The notes below the pieces were generated by a model. That model was given only the letters and a program-made list of their open reading frames with translations. It did no database searches and was not told the origin of the DNA. Shown piece by piece: positions 42,340-55,090 of a stretch of DNA of 58,668 bases. Position 1 is the first letter of the stretch; each line of letters begins with the position of its first letter. The DNA comes from Diplocarpon mali (taxonomy: Eukaryota; Ascomycota; Leotiomycetes; Helotiales; Drepanopezizaceae), in the NCBI GenBank assembly GCA_024741835.1, contig JAENRP010000280.1, positions 1 through 58,668 of the forward strand, in the 5' to 3' direction. The translations under genes were made by a program, and so were the position numbers.

Positions 42340-45300
42340 TGCGCTCTACGAGCTCTGCTTAATAGGACCGAAATAGTAATAAGTCTAAAGGTAGATATAT
42401 AAGTATAAAAAGATAGCCTTTAGTTATAAAGCACCTTAGCTATAATAAGGATACTAGTATCCGATATTCTTAGACGAAGGAACCTATATTAGCAACTATC
42501 TAACCTCCTTGCTATACTCCTAGAATTGTCCTAACCCTCTTAAGCTTTTCCTTTAGACTTCTCTATATATTAGAAGGCAGCAAATAGATCGAGGTTCTAG
42601 CCCTTAAGTTCTGATATATAGGCAACCTCTCCTCTTTTCTAATAATAAGGTAGGAGGTTTAAAGGTAGAACGGTTTTAGCTGATCGATATAGAAATGCTT
42701 AGGAATAAGGTTACTATTTATTTGCTCTAACTAGTAGGATTTCCTATGCTCTCTACCTATTCTAGCTATTTAGAAAGGCCCCCTTTAAGAAGGCCTTAGC
42801 TTTTGCCTAGCTGTTTTAGCATTATATAGTATAACTATAGACCTAAGGAGGAATCGTTTAAGTTCGCTTGCAAATTGGGACTGATATTGAGCTTCTATTA
42901 ACTCTCTCTAATAAGCCGATAATACGCCTACTTTATCTAGCACCTTGTATTGCCTCCCTATATGCTTAAGAATAGCATTGCTCTATTCCTTATTATATTA
43001 GGAATCTATACCTTAAAGGATATCTAGGAACCCTTAATCGGTTAAGGTATAATAGATAATATAAGCGTAATAAGTAAGAAATGCTAAGTTAATAGAAGAC
43101 TAAGGCTAATGCCTACGATAGATGTTAAAGGGAGAGTACCTTAGGAAGGGGATCTCCTTTATATTAACCTTAAAGATAATCCTTTGAAGCTTATCCTTAA
43201 AGGCTCTAGAAGTCTTAGCAACTGCCCTTTATATAATATCGATCGCCTTCTTAGCTATGCCTATACTCTTCTTTAATATAGAAGGAGAGTTGGTCTAAAG
43301 AACCTTATACTTTCTAATAAAATCTCGAACCTTCTCTCCGAAATGACTGCCGGGATCGATATAGAAACTAATAGGGACTCCCTTTTGCTAAAAAAGCTTC
43401 TTTAAACTTTAGATAATATAGGTAGAGCTTAGGGTAGAATAAGAGAATGCTTAAATGAATTGCAAAAAATAGTCAATTATAATAAGGATATGTTTATACT
43501 CTTTCGGAACCCTTGGAAATGGCCTATAGAAGTCTGCTCTTAATAGCTCTATCGGTCCTAATATAACTATGCTTAATAAGGGCTGAGATCTTTAAGCTAG
43601 TCCGTGCTTTAAGTATTAAAGATATTTAAGGATATATAGGATAGTGTCTTTAACTATCGATAGTCAGAAGATATATCTTAATTTTTATAATATAATTAAT
43701 ATAGCAAAGTGCCCTTTATAATTATAAGCAGCTCTTAAGGCATCTGAGACTAAGGCCGGCATTAAATAGGTCTTATAGTTCCCTCTTTAGTAATACTAAA
43801 AAGCATTATTCTCCTATTTGTACTTTAGAGCCTTTTGCTATAGGCTTCTCTTCTTAACCTTATCAATACCTTCGGGGAAAGCTCTATAGATAAGGAGCTA
43901 TAAGATATCAGCGTATTAGTCGTAAGATAAGAAAGCGTCTTAGGCTTCTTAGATATTATTAGACCGCTATAGTATGATATAAGTCGATTTGCAAAAGACA
44001 CTAGGTGGTTTAAAGGGCGCGTCTAGGATCTTAGCATATAGAGATAAGGGCTTTAGGCTTGTATTATACCCTTTATCCCTAACCTTATATAGGGCCGATA
44101 TAAAGGATATATCTTCCTCCTTAGATCCTGCCTACTATATAATCTTAATAGGATTTAGCATTTTCCTTATAGCCTTTAGCTTCGATTCTTTATTAGCGAT
44201 CATTAGGTTTGCAATTTCTACTACTAGCCGCTTATACCTATTGATTCCATCCTTCCATTTCTATACCACCTCTTTATTAAAGATCTATTATATCGATCTA
44301 AAGCTTAAGAAATCCCCTTTATTGCAATTATCCCTAGGGAAGATAGTTCAAGATAAAGCGTTTATAACCTTATTCCATTCTCCTTTAATATAAGTAATTA
44401 TAATATTTAAGGCTCTTAGCTCAGCGGCCTACTTAGTATAAATTCCCTCTTAGATAGACTTAGATTTAAGGAAAAACGTTAGTAGTTAATAGTCAGTATA
44501 GATAATACTAGGTTCTTTATAGTAGAGCATATAGTAATACTTATAGCAGAATTCTATAATAGTTAGGAGCTCTCTTTTATAAGTGCTATAGTTTTGTTAA
44601 GGCTAGGTAAAGGTAAAGTTATTATATAGCAAAGGGACTAGGTAGGCCTCTTCCTTCTGCTTTTATATAATATAATATCCGCTTATATAGCCGCTTGCAT
44701 TTATATTTATTATCACTAGATCTATAGGAATATACCTTAAGCGTTCTACTACTGCTAAGCAAATAGTCTTTAAAAGGTTAAAGGAGATCGCCTTAGCTTC
44801 CTCCTATCTTTAGTCTATAGACCTATATAACTGGGTCAAAGGTCTAGCTATCTTTATAAAGTTTCTAGCCTAGCTTTAAGTGATTTGCAAGGCTCTAAGG
44901 AATCGTCGTACTTCTATTTGAAAAGAGGGGGTAGGCTATTCCTTGATTTTCGCTACGCATTCCAACTTAATAATAGTTTTCCCGCTTACTCTATGCCTAA
45001 CCCTTAAGACTAGTACCTCTATTATAAATAGCAAACACTTCTTAAACAAGAGCTTTAATCTTAACTATAATAGACAAAAGAGCAAATGATCCTATAGAAA
45101 CGCAAATGCATTATCAAAACCCTTAAAGCCTTTGAAAATATTATCTATATAATATATTAAGTACTAAAGAATTACTTTATTATCCTAGATATAAGGGGAG
45201 AATAGGAAAGGTTTAGAATCATCTCTCCCCTCTCTTACTACTTGCTAAGATCGGGGAATCAGGTTAAGTATAAGCTTTATTAGCTCATTTATCGAAAAGG

Positions 45301-46350
45301 CCGAGGAGGCGGCTCCTTAAGGCATTCGAGTAGGCTATAGCTATCTATATCCTAGTATAGAGAAAGCGTAATAGTACCTATAAGGCAAGAAGAGATCAAC
45401 TGACTAATAGGCATATTTAAGATCCATTTAAATAAATATCATATGCTTTAAATAGCTTAAATATTCTAGGCACTCTAATATACTAACTATTACGCAGCCT
45501 AGGGTGACTTCCTTAATCTTAAAGTAGTCGAAGGTAATATAATACTCCTTAGTTAGCGCCTTGCTCTTTATACTCTTATCGATTAAGTAAGGATAGGAAT
45601 TCCAATTAAACAACCTTCTATTAGTAAGAAAGGTGCTTTCGAATATGCTGGATTCTATTCTATCGGTTACTATCTTATTCAATTACGCTAGCTTTATTAA
45701 AGCATATCTTCAAAGGGCATTATCTGCAACTAAAGGAGCTCCTTCGGATATCCTAGATTTATAAATATAAAGATTAGTAAATAAGATATTTATAAAGTCG
45801 GTAGAATTGACCTTTCTATATATATAAAGTAGCACTTAGACCTCCCTTATTCTCTTAAGCGGGATTCCTAGGCCTAGGGTGACTTAGTACCCTTTTATCT
45901 ATTCTACTAACTCTATATCTAATAGCTATTCTATTTTAAGTCAGGTGATTCTTCGCTTAATAGGAAATATTAGGACAAACTATCTAGACTCTCCTCTTAT
46001 ACTTGCCTTTAATACTTTATAATACGCTTTAGGCCCTATAGCTTAGCTAGATCAGATTCTCCTTTTATAAGGGTTTAAGTTGGCTTTATCTATTAGCTCC
46101 TTTTGCAAGCTTTATATATTACCTTAGATATCTTCTTTAAGGTTTCTCGCATCGCTTGCTCTGCTTTAAATTATTAGATTTAGCAAGGCCTTTAATTTAG
46201 GCGTTTTTCTTCCTTGCTATTCTATTTAAGAAGCGCGGCTAAAGGTAGGAAAGGAGGCATAAGCGCCTTAATAGAGGTATAATGCCTTAGGAGCAGAAGT
46301 AGGCGCCTGCTATTAGAAGGGACTTACGTCCGGCGTAGCCTTTCCTTTTA
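42340..46350 (-). pseudogene. GypB pol remnant (RT, RNase H, integrase)
   Basis: Gypsy RT near 45090-45160 reads YYIDNIFKGFKGFDNAFAFL, the fungal gypsy YIDDIFKGF form with the second catalytic Asp changed to Asn. AVVERLRYIPIDLVIINIDA begins RNase H near 44680-44740. KEPSIIYTDY then LLTFFLKSKSI near 44430-44530 and AELRALNIIITYIKGEWNKV near 44360-44420 are typical gypsy RNase H. Integrase follows toward 42950 with heavy damage. The open plus-strand stretch 43989-44393 and the minus-strand slice 45682-45428 are respectively a shadow and a fragment. The protein is dead. Confidence 0.85.
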
Positions 46351-47760
46351 ATAAGTTTAACATCTTCTAAGGATGGCTTTAAGAATCTAAAAATCCAATT
46401 AGGTTGATTCTTTAGATTCTTCTTTTAATCTGCTAGTAGAAGATTCGCTATTACTACCGCTCTTCTTAGTTATAAAGGCGTCTAATTGCTTCAACTGGAA
46501 TTTAACTGTTAGATTATCTAAAGGTTTATATAACTTAACCTTTAGGTATAGAATCAGATTTAGCCTTAGCAATAGAGTATATAAGGGGCTAGTAAGAATA
46601 ACCGGCTTCTCCTTTAGAATATTGCCTTTGATAATAAGTGTACTCTTGCATATATCTAGCTTCGCATCTACTATATATAGTTATAGAAGCCTTAGTAGTA
46701 GGGACAACTCGGTCTCCTTTTGCCCTTTGGCACTATAGACGAAGGAGTCTACTTTCCTCTAAATGCTATAGACCCTAATTTCGAATAATATAAAGTTTAA
46801 GAGATGATATATCTTTCTATTAGCTGTACTATAGCTGACTCCTAAATAGCCTTATAAATTCAAAGAGATATTTAATAGCTAGAGCTTCTACCTTAATCGC
46901 TTTAATAGTAGGAGAATATCACTCCCTTAGTTTATAGCGCTTATTCCTACTAGCAACTCTACGACTATACTCTTATCCTTATCCTTCACTTAGATAGATA
47001 TAAGCACTTTCTAGGCCTTATTATCTAAATAAATATATAAGGCTACTCCTATAAGGTTAAAGCTCACTAATGGCCTAGGTGCTATAGAGGCCGGAACTGG
47101 TAGAGCTGCTGCGACTAATAGAGGCGACTTCTTCTGCTTCCTCTTATTATAGCAAGTGGATATCTTTTAAAATTGCTTAAATACCTTAAGAGAGAGCTAG
47201 AATAGCTTAAGAAGGTTGATAGAAACCTTAAACTTTTATACTAGATCGATATAATTAATCAGTCTATCCCCTTTCTTACTTACGATCTCTTTTAATTAGC
47301 GTAGCTTCTTCTCCTTGCTTGTATTCTTCTATTGCTTAATACCCCTCTTACCCTTATCTGCGGAATAAGTCTGCATCCTAGGCTCTACTAAGGCAGTATT
47401 ATCTGATAAGCTAGCAATACGTACCTTCTTCTTAGCACCCTTCTTTTTAATTAGAAAGATATTTATAGTAGTATTCCCGCCTTTCTTAACCTTATAATAT
47501 CTTAGGCCTTTAACTTCTCTTATATAAGCGATAACCGCAGGCTCTATATTAGTAATATCTTCTATAGTCGCCTTTTTAACTTACTCCTTAAATTAGTAAA
47601 GCGTCATTTAGGTCTTATTAGTTAAAGATGGTTTAGACATAGGGTATTCTAATAAGGTGGTTCTCTATGCTAATACTAATGCTATAAAGGCAAGGCGAGG
47701 CTGCTAAGCCTTTAATAAGATCTAAATCTAATAAGATAATACTAATAAGTTTAGGAATAT
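46351..47760 (-). pseudogene. GypB gag-pol junction: probable protease region
   Basis: Minus-strand sequence between the zinc knuckle and the RT, where a gypsy protease belongs. Coherent frame pieces are visible but broken by RIP stops, and I cannot point to an intact D-T/S-G motif. It is assigned by position only. The Lys/Arg-rich part near 47240-47480 may be a nucleic-acid-binding linker. Confidence 0.4.
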
Positions 47761-48960
47761 AATAGCCCTAAGGTAGGCCTTTTCCTAGCTTAGCAGAGGT
47801 TCCCTAGTGCAGTTGCTCTTATAATATCCGCAGTTACTGCACTTAATGCATAAGGGCCTGTCTTTCTTTAAGATATAGACCCTTAATCTATTAATATAAG
47901 GATTCTTTGAGTTAAAGGCTGGCCTTAAGGGGTACTAAGCAGAGGAAGGATACTTCCTAGTACTACGCTAATCTAGGGTATTCGAGGAGATATTGCTATT
48001 CTGGTATAGACCTCTATAGTTATTATATTAGTACTGCGTGCTATATTGCGGGACTATTAAGGAGTTATATTTAAGAGCTTTGCTATTTCTATTCTTAGAT
48101 GGTTTCTCTTACTTAATCAAAGGTACTAGATTGCTTTTAAGAGCTAAGGCTATTACCTACAGGATGATGATTTCTACTAGACTCTGCTAAGGCTTTGCAT
48201 TACCTTAGGGGTAGGTGATATAGCTCTTCTCGTTTAATAAAGCTAAGGCAATAAAAGCAGGGACTCTAAAGTGGTTCTTAATATAGGATTCTAGGCGTTT
48301 GTAATACCTTTGCTTCTTGATCTTGGCCTTAATCTTCTCTTAGGCTTTAAGAGCTGTATAAGAGAGATTCAGAATATTATAAGCTCTCTAGAGGCAAGGC
48401 ATTAAGAGGATATTGCTGCTTAAGGCATACGCATGCAATTTATTATCCTGGATCCTTTTTATAAATGCAAAAGTGATCGATTTTAAGATATATTTATTAA
48501 AGTCTTTTTAAATAAGTATTAAAGTAAGGGGAACGTTCTTATCTAAGTCTTTCCTACCCGTCTTCTTAAAAAGGGCTATAGTTCGCTAATAGTAGGAGGC
48601 GAGATTCTCAAACGGGCCTTATTATAGATTAGCCACCTCTATTATAATATCTATCTCCTTTATAGGGTTATTATCATTTAGGAACTAGACCTTTAGCCAC
48701 TCGATGACTTCCTACTTCTCTTTTTCTATTGCTATGCTCTTATTAGCTATAATTGACTTTATCCTAAGGTTGGATTAGAAACAATAGAAGGCCTCTCCTT
48801 TTAAGAGGATAGAAATAGCTTAAAGGTAAATAGGAAAGGAAGGGGTAAATTAGTTATCTACTTTAAAGTTATAGTCGAGACGATCTAGCTATAGCTTAGT
48901 AGGCATCTTACTATTAAAGTCCTTATACCTTTTAAACTTTAGCATCTTTTGAAAATATAT
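47761..48960 (-). pseudogene. GypB gag remnant
   Basis: The minus-strand frame reads MLKFKRYKDFNSKMPTKLQL near 48880-48945. Typical gypsy Gag pieces follow: IAIEKEK, EVIEWLKV, FLNDNNPIKEIDIIIEVANL near 48640-48700, then GPFENLASYY and TIALFKKTGRKDL. After the capsid comes a cysteine cluster near 47815-47850, CIKCSNCGYYKSNC, a zinc-knuckle-like nucleocapsid motif whose His seems to have become Tyr. Stops are at former Gln/Trp codons. Confident as Gag by order and motif. Confidence 0.75.
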
Positions 48961-49869
48961 TATTATTAAAGCTAGCATAGATAGCGCTTAGAATATAAGT
49001 AGCTGATATATATGCGTCTTTAAAAGTATTTTATATAATAGGAATCTCTAGTCGATAGCTTATTTGAACTCCGCCGATAAGGGTATAGGAAGAGAGTATA
49101 TAAAGATCTCTCTTACTCCTTCCTCTTCCTATCTTTATAAAGAGGGTAAGTCGTAAGTTGAATCTAAGTCGGCCAGATTACTATCGCAAGTATATGTATA
49201 CTCCCTTAAATGTAGGAAGGGTATATTAGGTAGGCTAATAATAGTGCCTCTTAACCAGTCTTCCTCTCTTCTTAGTTTAGGGCAATATAGTAATCCTATA
49301 TACCTAGGATCTTTAGAGTAGGATAAGTCGTTCCTTCTTTAAATAGATGGCTTAATATTACTACTTAATTAATAATACAATTTCCCTAAAGAGGGAGGCT
49401 CATTCGGCGATCTGGACTATAATTGCAATATTCCTTTGCTGCTTAATTTTAAAGTGGTATTCCGATGTTGGCCCTAAGGGCACTTTGATAGTTGCTTTAG
49501 GCTAATTTGGGTCATCCGCTTCCTTTGTTTCGAGTGTTCTCTTTATATATATATCCTTCTTTAGATAAGACGGTCCTTTATACTTAGCAACCTAGAATGT
49601 ATATAGACGCTTTAAATAAGCTTCTCTTACTTATCTACTATAGTGCTTATTCTTTATCGATCTGCATTTATTAAATTATCTAGGCTTTTCTTTATCTTCG
49701 TAATTTTAAGGCAACTAGTAACGTAGGCTTTCTTAACTAATCTTACAGTTCTTGGCCTTATATACTGCTAATAGGCGACTAGTTCTAGCTTATCTCCTTT
49801 CTTTCTTTGCAATACTTTAGAATCGAGATATAAAACAATTGCACTATTGCATTCCTTATAAAGGTAATT
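48961..49869 (-). other. GypB 5' leader
   Basis: About 900 bp without a gene between Gag and the 5' LTR. A primer site next to the LTR (minus strand AATTACCTTTATAAGG) could not be matched to a tRNA by eye. The small open minus-strand stretch 49785-49973 spans the LTR edge and is not a gene. Confidence 0.55.
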
Positions 49870-50002
49870 AAAAGAACGCATAGCTTTGTTATAGTTGAAA
49901 CGCGGTTAATGACTTTCTTAAGGGTTGCCTTAAGGAAAATTCTAAATATACGAAAGCGCAGGTCTGTGCGCAACTAGGCCATATGGAGCCTAGCCCTTCA
50001 CA
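49870..50002 (-). repeat. GypB 5' LTR, 133 bp
   Basis: Partner of 42190-42322. It is less mutated at its 5' terminus (TGTGAAGGGC on the minus strand). Confidence 0.8.
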
Positions 50003-50007
50003 GCTGC
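50003..50007. repeat. Target-site duplication GCTGC, right side of GypB
   Basis: Matches 42185-42189 exactly. Confidence 0.85.
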
Positions 50008-53000
50008 TAAAGGGCCTAATTTGGATTGGCTTTTATTATAGCGTTAGCGGGATTGCTAGCGCCATCGATCCAACGTATCTCTATAAGCTCCCTATTCTTA
50101 TACGATTGTCGAATAGCCATTATATCGATTATCAATCGCTTCTCCTTTATAGTACCTAATTTGACAATATACTTATATAAGGAGAGGGAATCTGTATATA
50201 CAATAGTAGGGAGGCAGGGTAGACTCAGCTTAGCTATTACTATATCGATCGTTATAGCCATAGAAATCAGCATATCAATACCTGCTACTATAGCATATAG
50301 TTCAAAGGCTAGTATAGCTCTTATCACTCTCTTATACTTCGTTGAGCTATAGTATAGAATATTGCCTTTTAGAGTAAACTGCGATTCTCCTTCTTCTTTA
50401 GTAGCTAGTATAATAATATAGCCGATCTGTAAGCTTAAATCCTTATTATTAGTAAAAGATCTATTAATAAATGCGAATAGTTTAGCGTTTTGCAAATTAA
50501 TAGTAAAGTAGGTCAGGCCTCTTTTGGGATTGTTTCAAATCTATTTAAGTCGCTTATTCAAATTCTCTATATCTTAAACTATTAGATCCTAGTATTAGGC
50601 TATAGTTGATAAATCGAAGGAAGCTTCTAGCTGGCAAATTATAGCTAAATAAGCTCCCTTTGCTCTCTACTTTAGGTATTATTGCTTATAGCCCTCTTAA
50701 GAAGTGTCGACTAGTTCTAGCCTTTAGCCTTAGCCCTTTTATCATATATATACTATATCCCCTTCTTAAGAAATAATACACTTATTAAAAGCTAGTAATT
50801 CGGTGCTCGATAGGTACTATATTAGCTTTATAAGGAATCCTACCCTTTTGATCTTATTCTTCTCCTTTTTTAAGAAGTCTGCCTCTCTAAGTATTAAGGT
50901 ATCGTCTATCTATATTCCTATTATATTAAAAAGGGGAGAAGTGCTTAAGGTTACTAATAGATAGGGGTTATAAGTTGAGTTAACTATGCTGAGATTGCTG
51001 CGATAGTGCTTATAATAGGTACTAAACTAGTAGTTTCCTAATTCGGGAATACTATAGAGCAGTAGCACTACTTTAAAGATTATACCTATAAGGAATAGCT
51101 TAGCGATATTTTATAAGAGAAATATAAATATATCTTATAATAGCTTTAAAGCTGCCTAGGTATATACTTATATAATATCCCTTAGGCTAAGAATGCCCTT
51201 TTTGCCCTATTCTTTAAAGTGTTCCTAGACTAATGCTAAAAGGCATATTAAAAGGCGTTAGCTTACTTATTAGATCGTTGGAGATTGGGTGATTATACCT
51301 TTCTCCTTCTTACTAGTATCGTTCCAGGCCTATATAACTAGCCTTGATTTTTCGAATAGGTGATCTATTTCCTTCCCCTTTATCTTATTAACTATTCTTA
51401 ATTTAAAGATCCTCTTGCCTTTTATAGTAGGGTCATTTTTATTCATCGGCATAAATACCCTCCTATTTATTAGCCCTTAGTACTCCTTTAAGCGAGATTG
51501 CTAAAAAGGGCGCCTAAGAGTGGTAATCTTGCCTTCTGCCTATAGCTTTTGCGATAGTTCCTAGTCCTTATTCTCCTTCTCTATTAAGAATACCTCCGAT
51601 TTGGCCATATATAGCTTATCGTTTACTTTAAAGGATATCTATATCTTAGCATTATAATTATTATCAATTATAGGAAGGCCGGAAATAGGCTTAATAAAGG
51701 GAACCTCTACTCTTAGTAATTGCTTACGGCTATTAAGTTGCGGCTTAACTAAGCAAGAGGGCTCCACTTTTTTATTAATATCAATTGCGTTCTACTCCCT
51801 TTCAATAGTCGTTCGATCCTTAGGTTTAGTTCCTCTAATTTCCTTAGTTTCCTTTAAGCAGTTTTCTTTATTATCAATTTCAAATAGGCGTACGCTTATC
51901 GACCTAAAGTGCTTTATTCTACTGCCGATATTGACTATATAAGTTTCGTTCTCTAAGCCTAGGAACTCGAATAGGCCTATCTATCCTCCCTTCTTCTAAT
52001 ATACTAATACTAGGTCTTTCAGCCTTAAATCGTAGATATAAGTGGTTCTAAGGCTATTCCTTATGCCTAAAGCGTTATTAACCTTACGAGTAGTATAGAT
52101 CTTCCTAACTTCCTTTATAGCCTTTTTAATTATTACTACTCTTTATTCTACTAATAGATTTAGTAGATCTAGTTCAATCAGCCTTAGATATACCCCGAAA
52201 ACGAGTAGGGTGGGAATCATCCTATTAAGCCCTGCTATATCGTTAACTGCTTTAATAGCCATTTGCAGCCTCTTATTATCGCTTAATTAAGGGTATTTAG
52301 CTATTATTATCTTAAAGGCATATCTTAAAGGGCGATAATACCGTTCGACCTTGCTTATAGAGTGGTGCGCCTCTATAGGAACTAATTTAAGGGTTATTCC
52401 TATAGATCTTAAAGAGCTTTTGAACTCTGCTAAGTTGAAGTTAATACTATAGTCGTATACTATAAAATCAAGAGGTCTAATATACGTATCTAGCTAAGCT
52501 AATTTAAGGGCTTAAAATACTGCGTCGGCCGAATATGCTCCTATTCCCTTCTATAAGAACCTTGCGGCTTTAAATCCTATCGCCTTATTAACTATATAGA
52601 GAGCGTTCCTTCTACCGAACTAAGCAATATCGATATATATAATATAATTGAAGTCGATATTATCTTATAGCTTAAATCGGAATCTATAAGGAGCGTTAGC
52701 ATAGAGTTGATAATATTAGCATATTTCCCTTACTCTTATTATAATACTAAAGTCTATATTATAACCGGCCTAATTCAAAAGGTATTTAAGGCATTTTACT
52801 AAAAGATATCTGAATCTTTTATATAGCCGTCAGATCTCTATTTTTATTAAGTGGCATATATTGATTGTACCTTCTAAAGTTATTAGAAGTTGCTCTATTA
52901 TATTAAATAAGAGCTATAGGTGCCTGTGTTTTCTAATAATCAAGTATTTCTCCTTGCCGATTATAAGGAAATTGCGCAAATTATCGTATTTAGCTCCTAT

Positions 53001-53300
53001 TTTATTAAGTTATTATAAGCAGACTAAAAACGGTATATCTGCCTTTATAATTAAGAACTTTATAGGGCCTGCTAGTATTCGAACAATTATCTTACTGATT
53101 GTATTTCGCAAACTTGCCTTAAAGGTAATTTTATACTTTTCAGCGCCGAGTAGAGTTAAAACTGCGTCTTATATATTTTATAAGGCTTTGAATTAGTTGA
53201 TTCCTCCTACATTTTTATTTAAGGCGCTTATATCGATTAGGAATCCTTAGAAGAATTAATCCGTTTATTAGGTTGTAAATACCTTAGGGTCTATTTATAT
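50008..53300 (-). pseudogene. CopF pol remnant (protease end, integrase, RT, RNase H)
   Basis: Integrase near 52200-52700 reads YIDIAQFGRRNALYIVNKAI with catalytic Asp, FIVYDYSINF for the second Asp region, and VPIEAHHSISKVERYYRPL carrying the catalytic Glu. The RT active site near 50900-50925 reads FNIIGIQ(stop or Q)IDDTLIL: the Asp pair is kept, preceded by Gln/Ile rather than Tyr-Val. RNase H is the longest open piece (50495-50016, 159 residues): AKLFAFINRSFTNNKDLSLQ, IVYTDSLSLYKYIVKLGTIK and NPANAIIKANPN. It is interrupted at its C-terminus by the GypB LTR. The plus-strand stretches 50026-50352 and 52861-53196 are shadows. Confidence 0.85.
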
Positions 53301-54598
53301 CAGTTTATTAACCCTTATTATTAAGAGGTATTTAGCCTTTTGCTTTTTAAGCTAGTTAAGCATAGTTCTCAAGTCATATTCCTTTTTAAAAGCTAGGAAT
53401 ACTATAGTAAAGTTAATATTACTATCCTTAGGGTTGCTAATTACTTAGTCCTCCTCTTCCAAAGACGTTTCCTACTTATCCTTATCGGTCCTATTGCCTT
53501 TTAAATATACTCTATTATCTTCTTAAGCTAGGTATACCTTATATATTTTATCTATTAGTTTATACCCTTCGGCTTATCGGCTTACTATATAGCAAGACTT
53601 CTAGGCGGCTCTTTCTTCTTTTAAGTGCTTACTACTATAGCAGTCCTTTTTCTAATATATAATGCACTTTATATAGCCTGGTTTTAATTAGAAGGTTATT
53701 CCTCTCTTATTACCTTAGGCAAACTTTATCTTTCTATTCGAAAAGTGCGCTATAGATTGCCCTTGCTCCTCGGCCAAATAATATTAGGGTCTATTAGTAG
53801 CTAAACTAAGGTACTAGGGTTTAGATAGTCTATCTTAGGCAACTACTTTTACGCAAGCCTATAAGCTATCTAATAGAGCTAGGAATATTACTAATAGCTT
53901 AAAAAGTGCTATTTAAAATAGCCGATTCTTAAAAATACCTTATATAAGTCTATCTCTAATTGATCGATCGTTCCTTATACTAGTATATAGGCTTAATTGC
54001 AAGTTTTGCAGCTCCTTAATATAGTTCTTAAGTTAAGTTAGGATCGGTTTCCTCCTTTAATAGTCTTCTTATTAGAATAGGTCAAATATCAGCCGAAACC
54101 ACCTCTTTAAGAATCTGCTACTTCTCTCTTTAGTCTTATAATTGGCCCGAATAGCCTCTACTAGGTTGGCAAACTTAAAGTTCTTATTTTATAAGTACCG
54201 ATAGTAGTAGGTTAAGGCTAAGTCTTATAGTATAAAAGGAAACGCTTTATACTATATACTCTAGTTTATAAAGGCTCTTTAGTATAAATTGGCGAATATA
54301 TAAAGCTTCTTATTAAAGTGATCTTTACCGCTTAAGTACTAAGTTTCCTTAGTATATATCTTACTCAGATTTATAAGAGTTTTAGCCTAATTTAAAGTCA
54401 AAGGTTCTATAATATACTAGGATAGTTAAGCGTCGCTTTAGTTTAGGTCTAAAAGCGCTCTTAAACCCTTCCTTATAGTAAAGGGTAGTAATAATCCATC
54501 TCTCAATTAGATTAGCGGTATTAATATCAGATTTAGGATCTTTAGGTATTGCAAGACTAGGGTTCGTTTTAATCAAGGTTAATAAAGTATTCTTTTAT
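53301..54598 (-). pseudogene. CopF gag and zinc-finger remnant
   Basis: The slice 54576-54382 is open: MIKTNPSLAIPKDPKSDINT, then LIERWIITTLYYKEGFKSAF, then RPKLKRRLTILVYYRTF. Downstream near 53620-53690 a cysteine/histidine cluster reads IKCIIYQKKDCYSSKHLKEE, matching a C-x2-C-x4-C-W/Y-S-T/S-x-H-x3-E-R finger seen in this fungal group (one Cys is now Tyr). The protease segment near 53150-53270 reads IDISALNKNVGGINQFKAL, with the D-T-G motif degraded. The 5' end, with the natural start, lies beyond the CopA insertion and is not in the window. Confidence 0.7.
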
Positions 54599-54790
54599 TA
54601 AGCTTAAGTAAGTCGGCGCAGTAGGTAAAGGAGGCTTCTAAAGGTCGATAGTCGATATATTAGTAAGAGTTAGGGAAGGAAGGTTACCCCTTTCTTCCTT
54701 ATAGCTATATATGTATTAATATCCTATTAATTAAGTAGTAGGGTTATATAATAATATATTAAAGTAATAGCTATATTACCTATTTTAATA
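54599..54790 (-). repeat. CopA copy 3 3' LTR, 192 bp
   Basis: Aligns over its full length with the other three CopA LTRs; TG has become TA at the top-strand start. Confidence 0.9.
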
Positions 54791-55090
54791 CCCCTACTTA
54801 GACCTTATTCCGATTGACTTGCAATTAGGAAAATAATAACTATCCTTTTGCGCTAATCTAACTCTTAGGTATCTCTTTAAATTAAAAACAATTAGTTAAT
54901 AGCAACCTTTATTAAAATCACTAATCCTACTTGCGGAGCGGGACTAGGAGTTAAATTTCCAAAAGCGTTCCTTTATAAGATTATATGACTTAACTCGCAG
55001 TCTAGGCCTAAGAGTCGATTTAAAAACTTTCCTTTATAAGACTATATGACCTAACTTATAAGGTAGGCTTAGGAGTCGTCCTTAAGCCTA
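54791..55090 (-). other. CopA copy 3 3' untranslated region with three 23-bp near-palindromes
   Basis: Near-palindromes at 54929-54951, 54993-55015 and 55054-55076, as in copies 1 and 2. No gene. Confidence 0.7.

Larger units (their letters stand above)
42190..50002 (-). mobile_element. GypB: complete Ty3/gypsy retrotransposon
   Basis: A 7.8-kb minus-strand element with 133-bp LTRs at 42190-42322 and 49870-50002 and a GCTGC target duplication. Gag, protease, RT, RNase H and integrase lie in gypsy order. It sits inside CopF at the end of the CopF RNase H. About a dozen differences between its LTRs are all transitions. It carries no copy of the 23-bp near-palindrome that I can find. Confidence 0.88.
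50003..54598 (-). mobile_element. CopF: Copia-like element, main fragment
   Basis: The minus-strand element carries gag, zinc finger, protease, integrase, RT and RNase H. Its 3' end is displaced to 42069-42189 by GypB and cut again by GypA; its 5' end is cut by CopA copy 3 at 54599. It is the oldest layer of the right-hand nest. Motifs place it in a distinct fungal Copia-like group whose RT active site lacks the aromatic residue of YVDD. Confidence 0.85.

Noticed and set aside
43989..44393. 134-residue open frame on the plus strand
   Set aside because: Antisense shadow of the GypB RNase H region, which has clear motifs on the minus strand.
50016..50495. 159-residue RNase H frame as a live gene
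   Set aside because: It is an internal slice of CopF pol, truncated by the GypB LTR and preceded by RIP stops.
52861..53196. 111-residue open frame on the plus strand
   Set aside because: Antisense to the CopF integrase/protease region; no family resemblance of its own.
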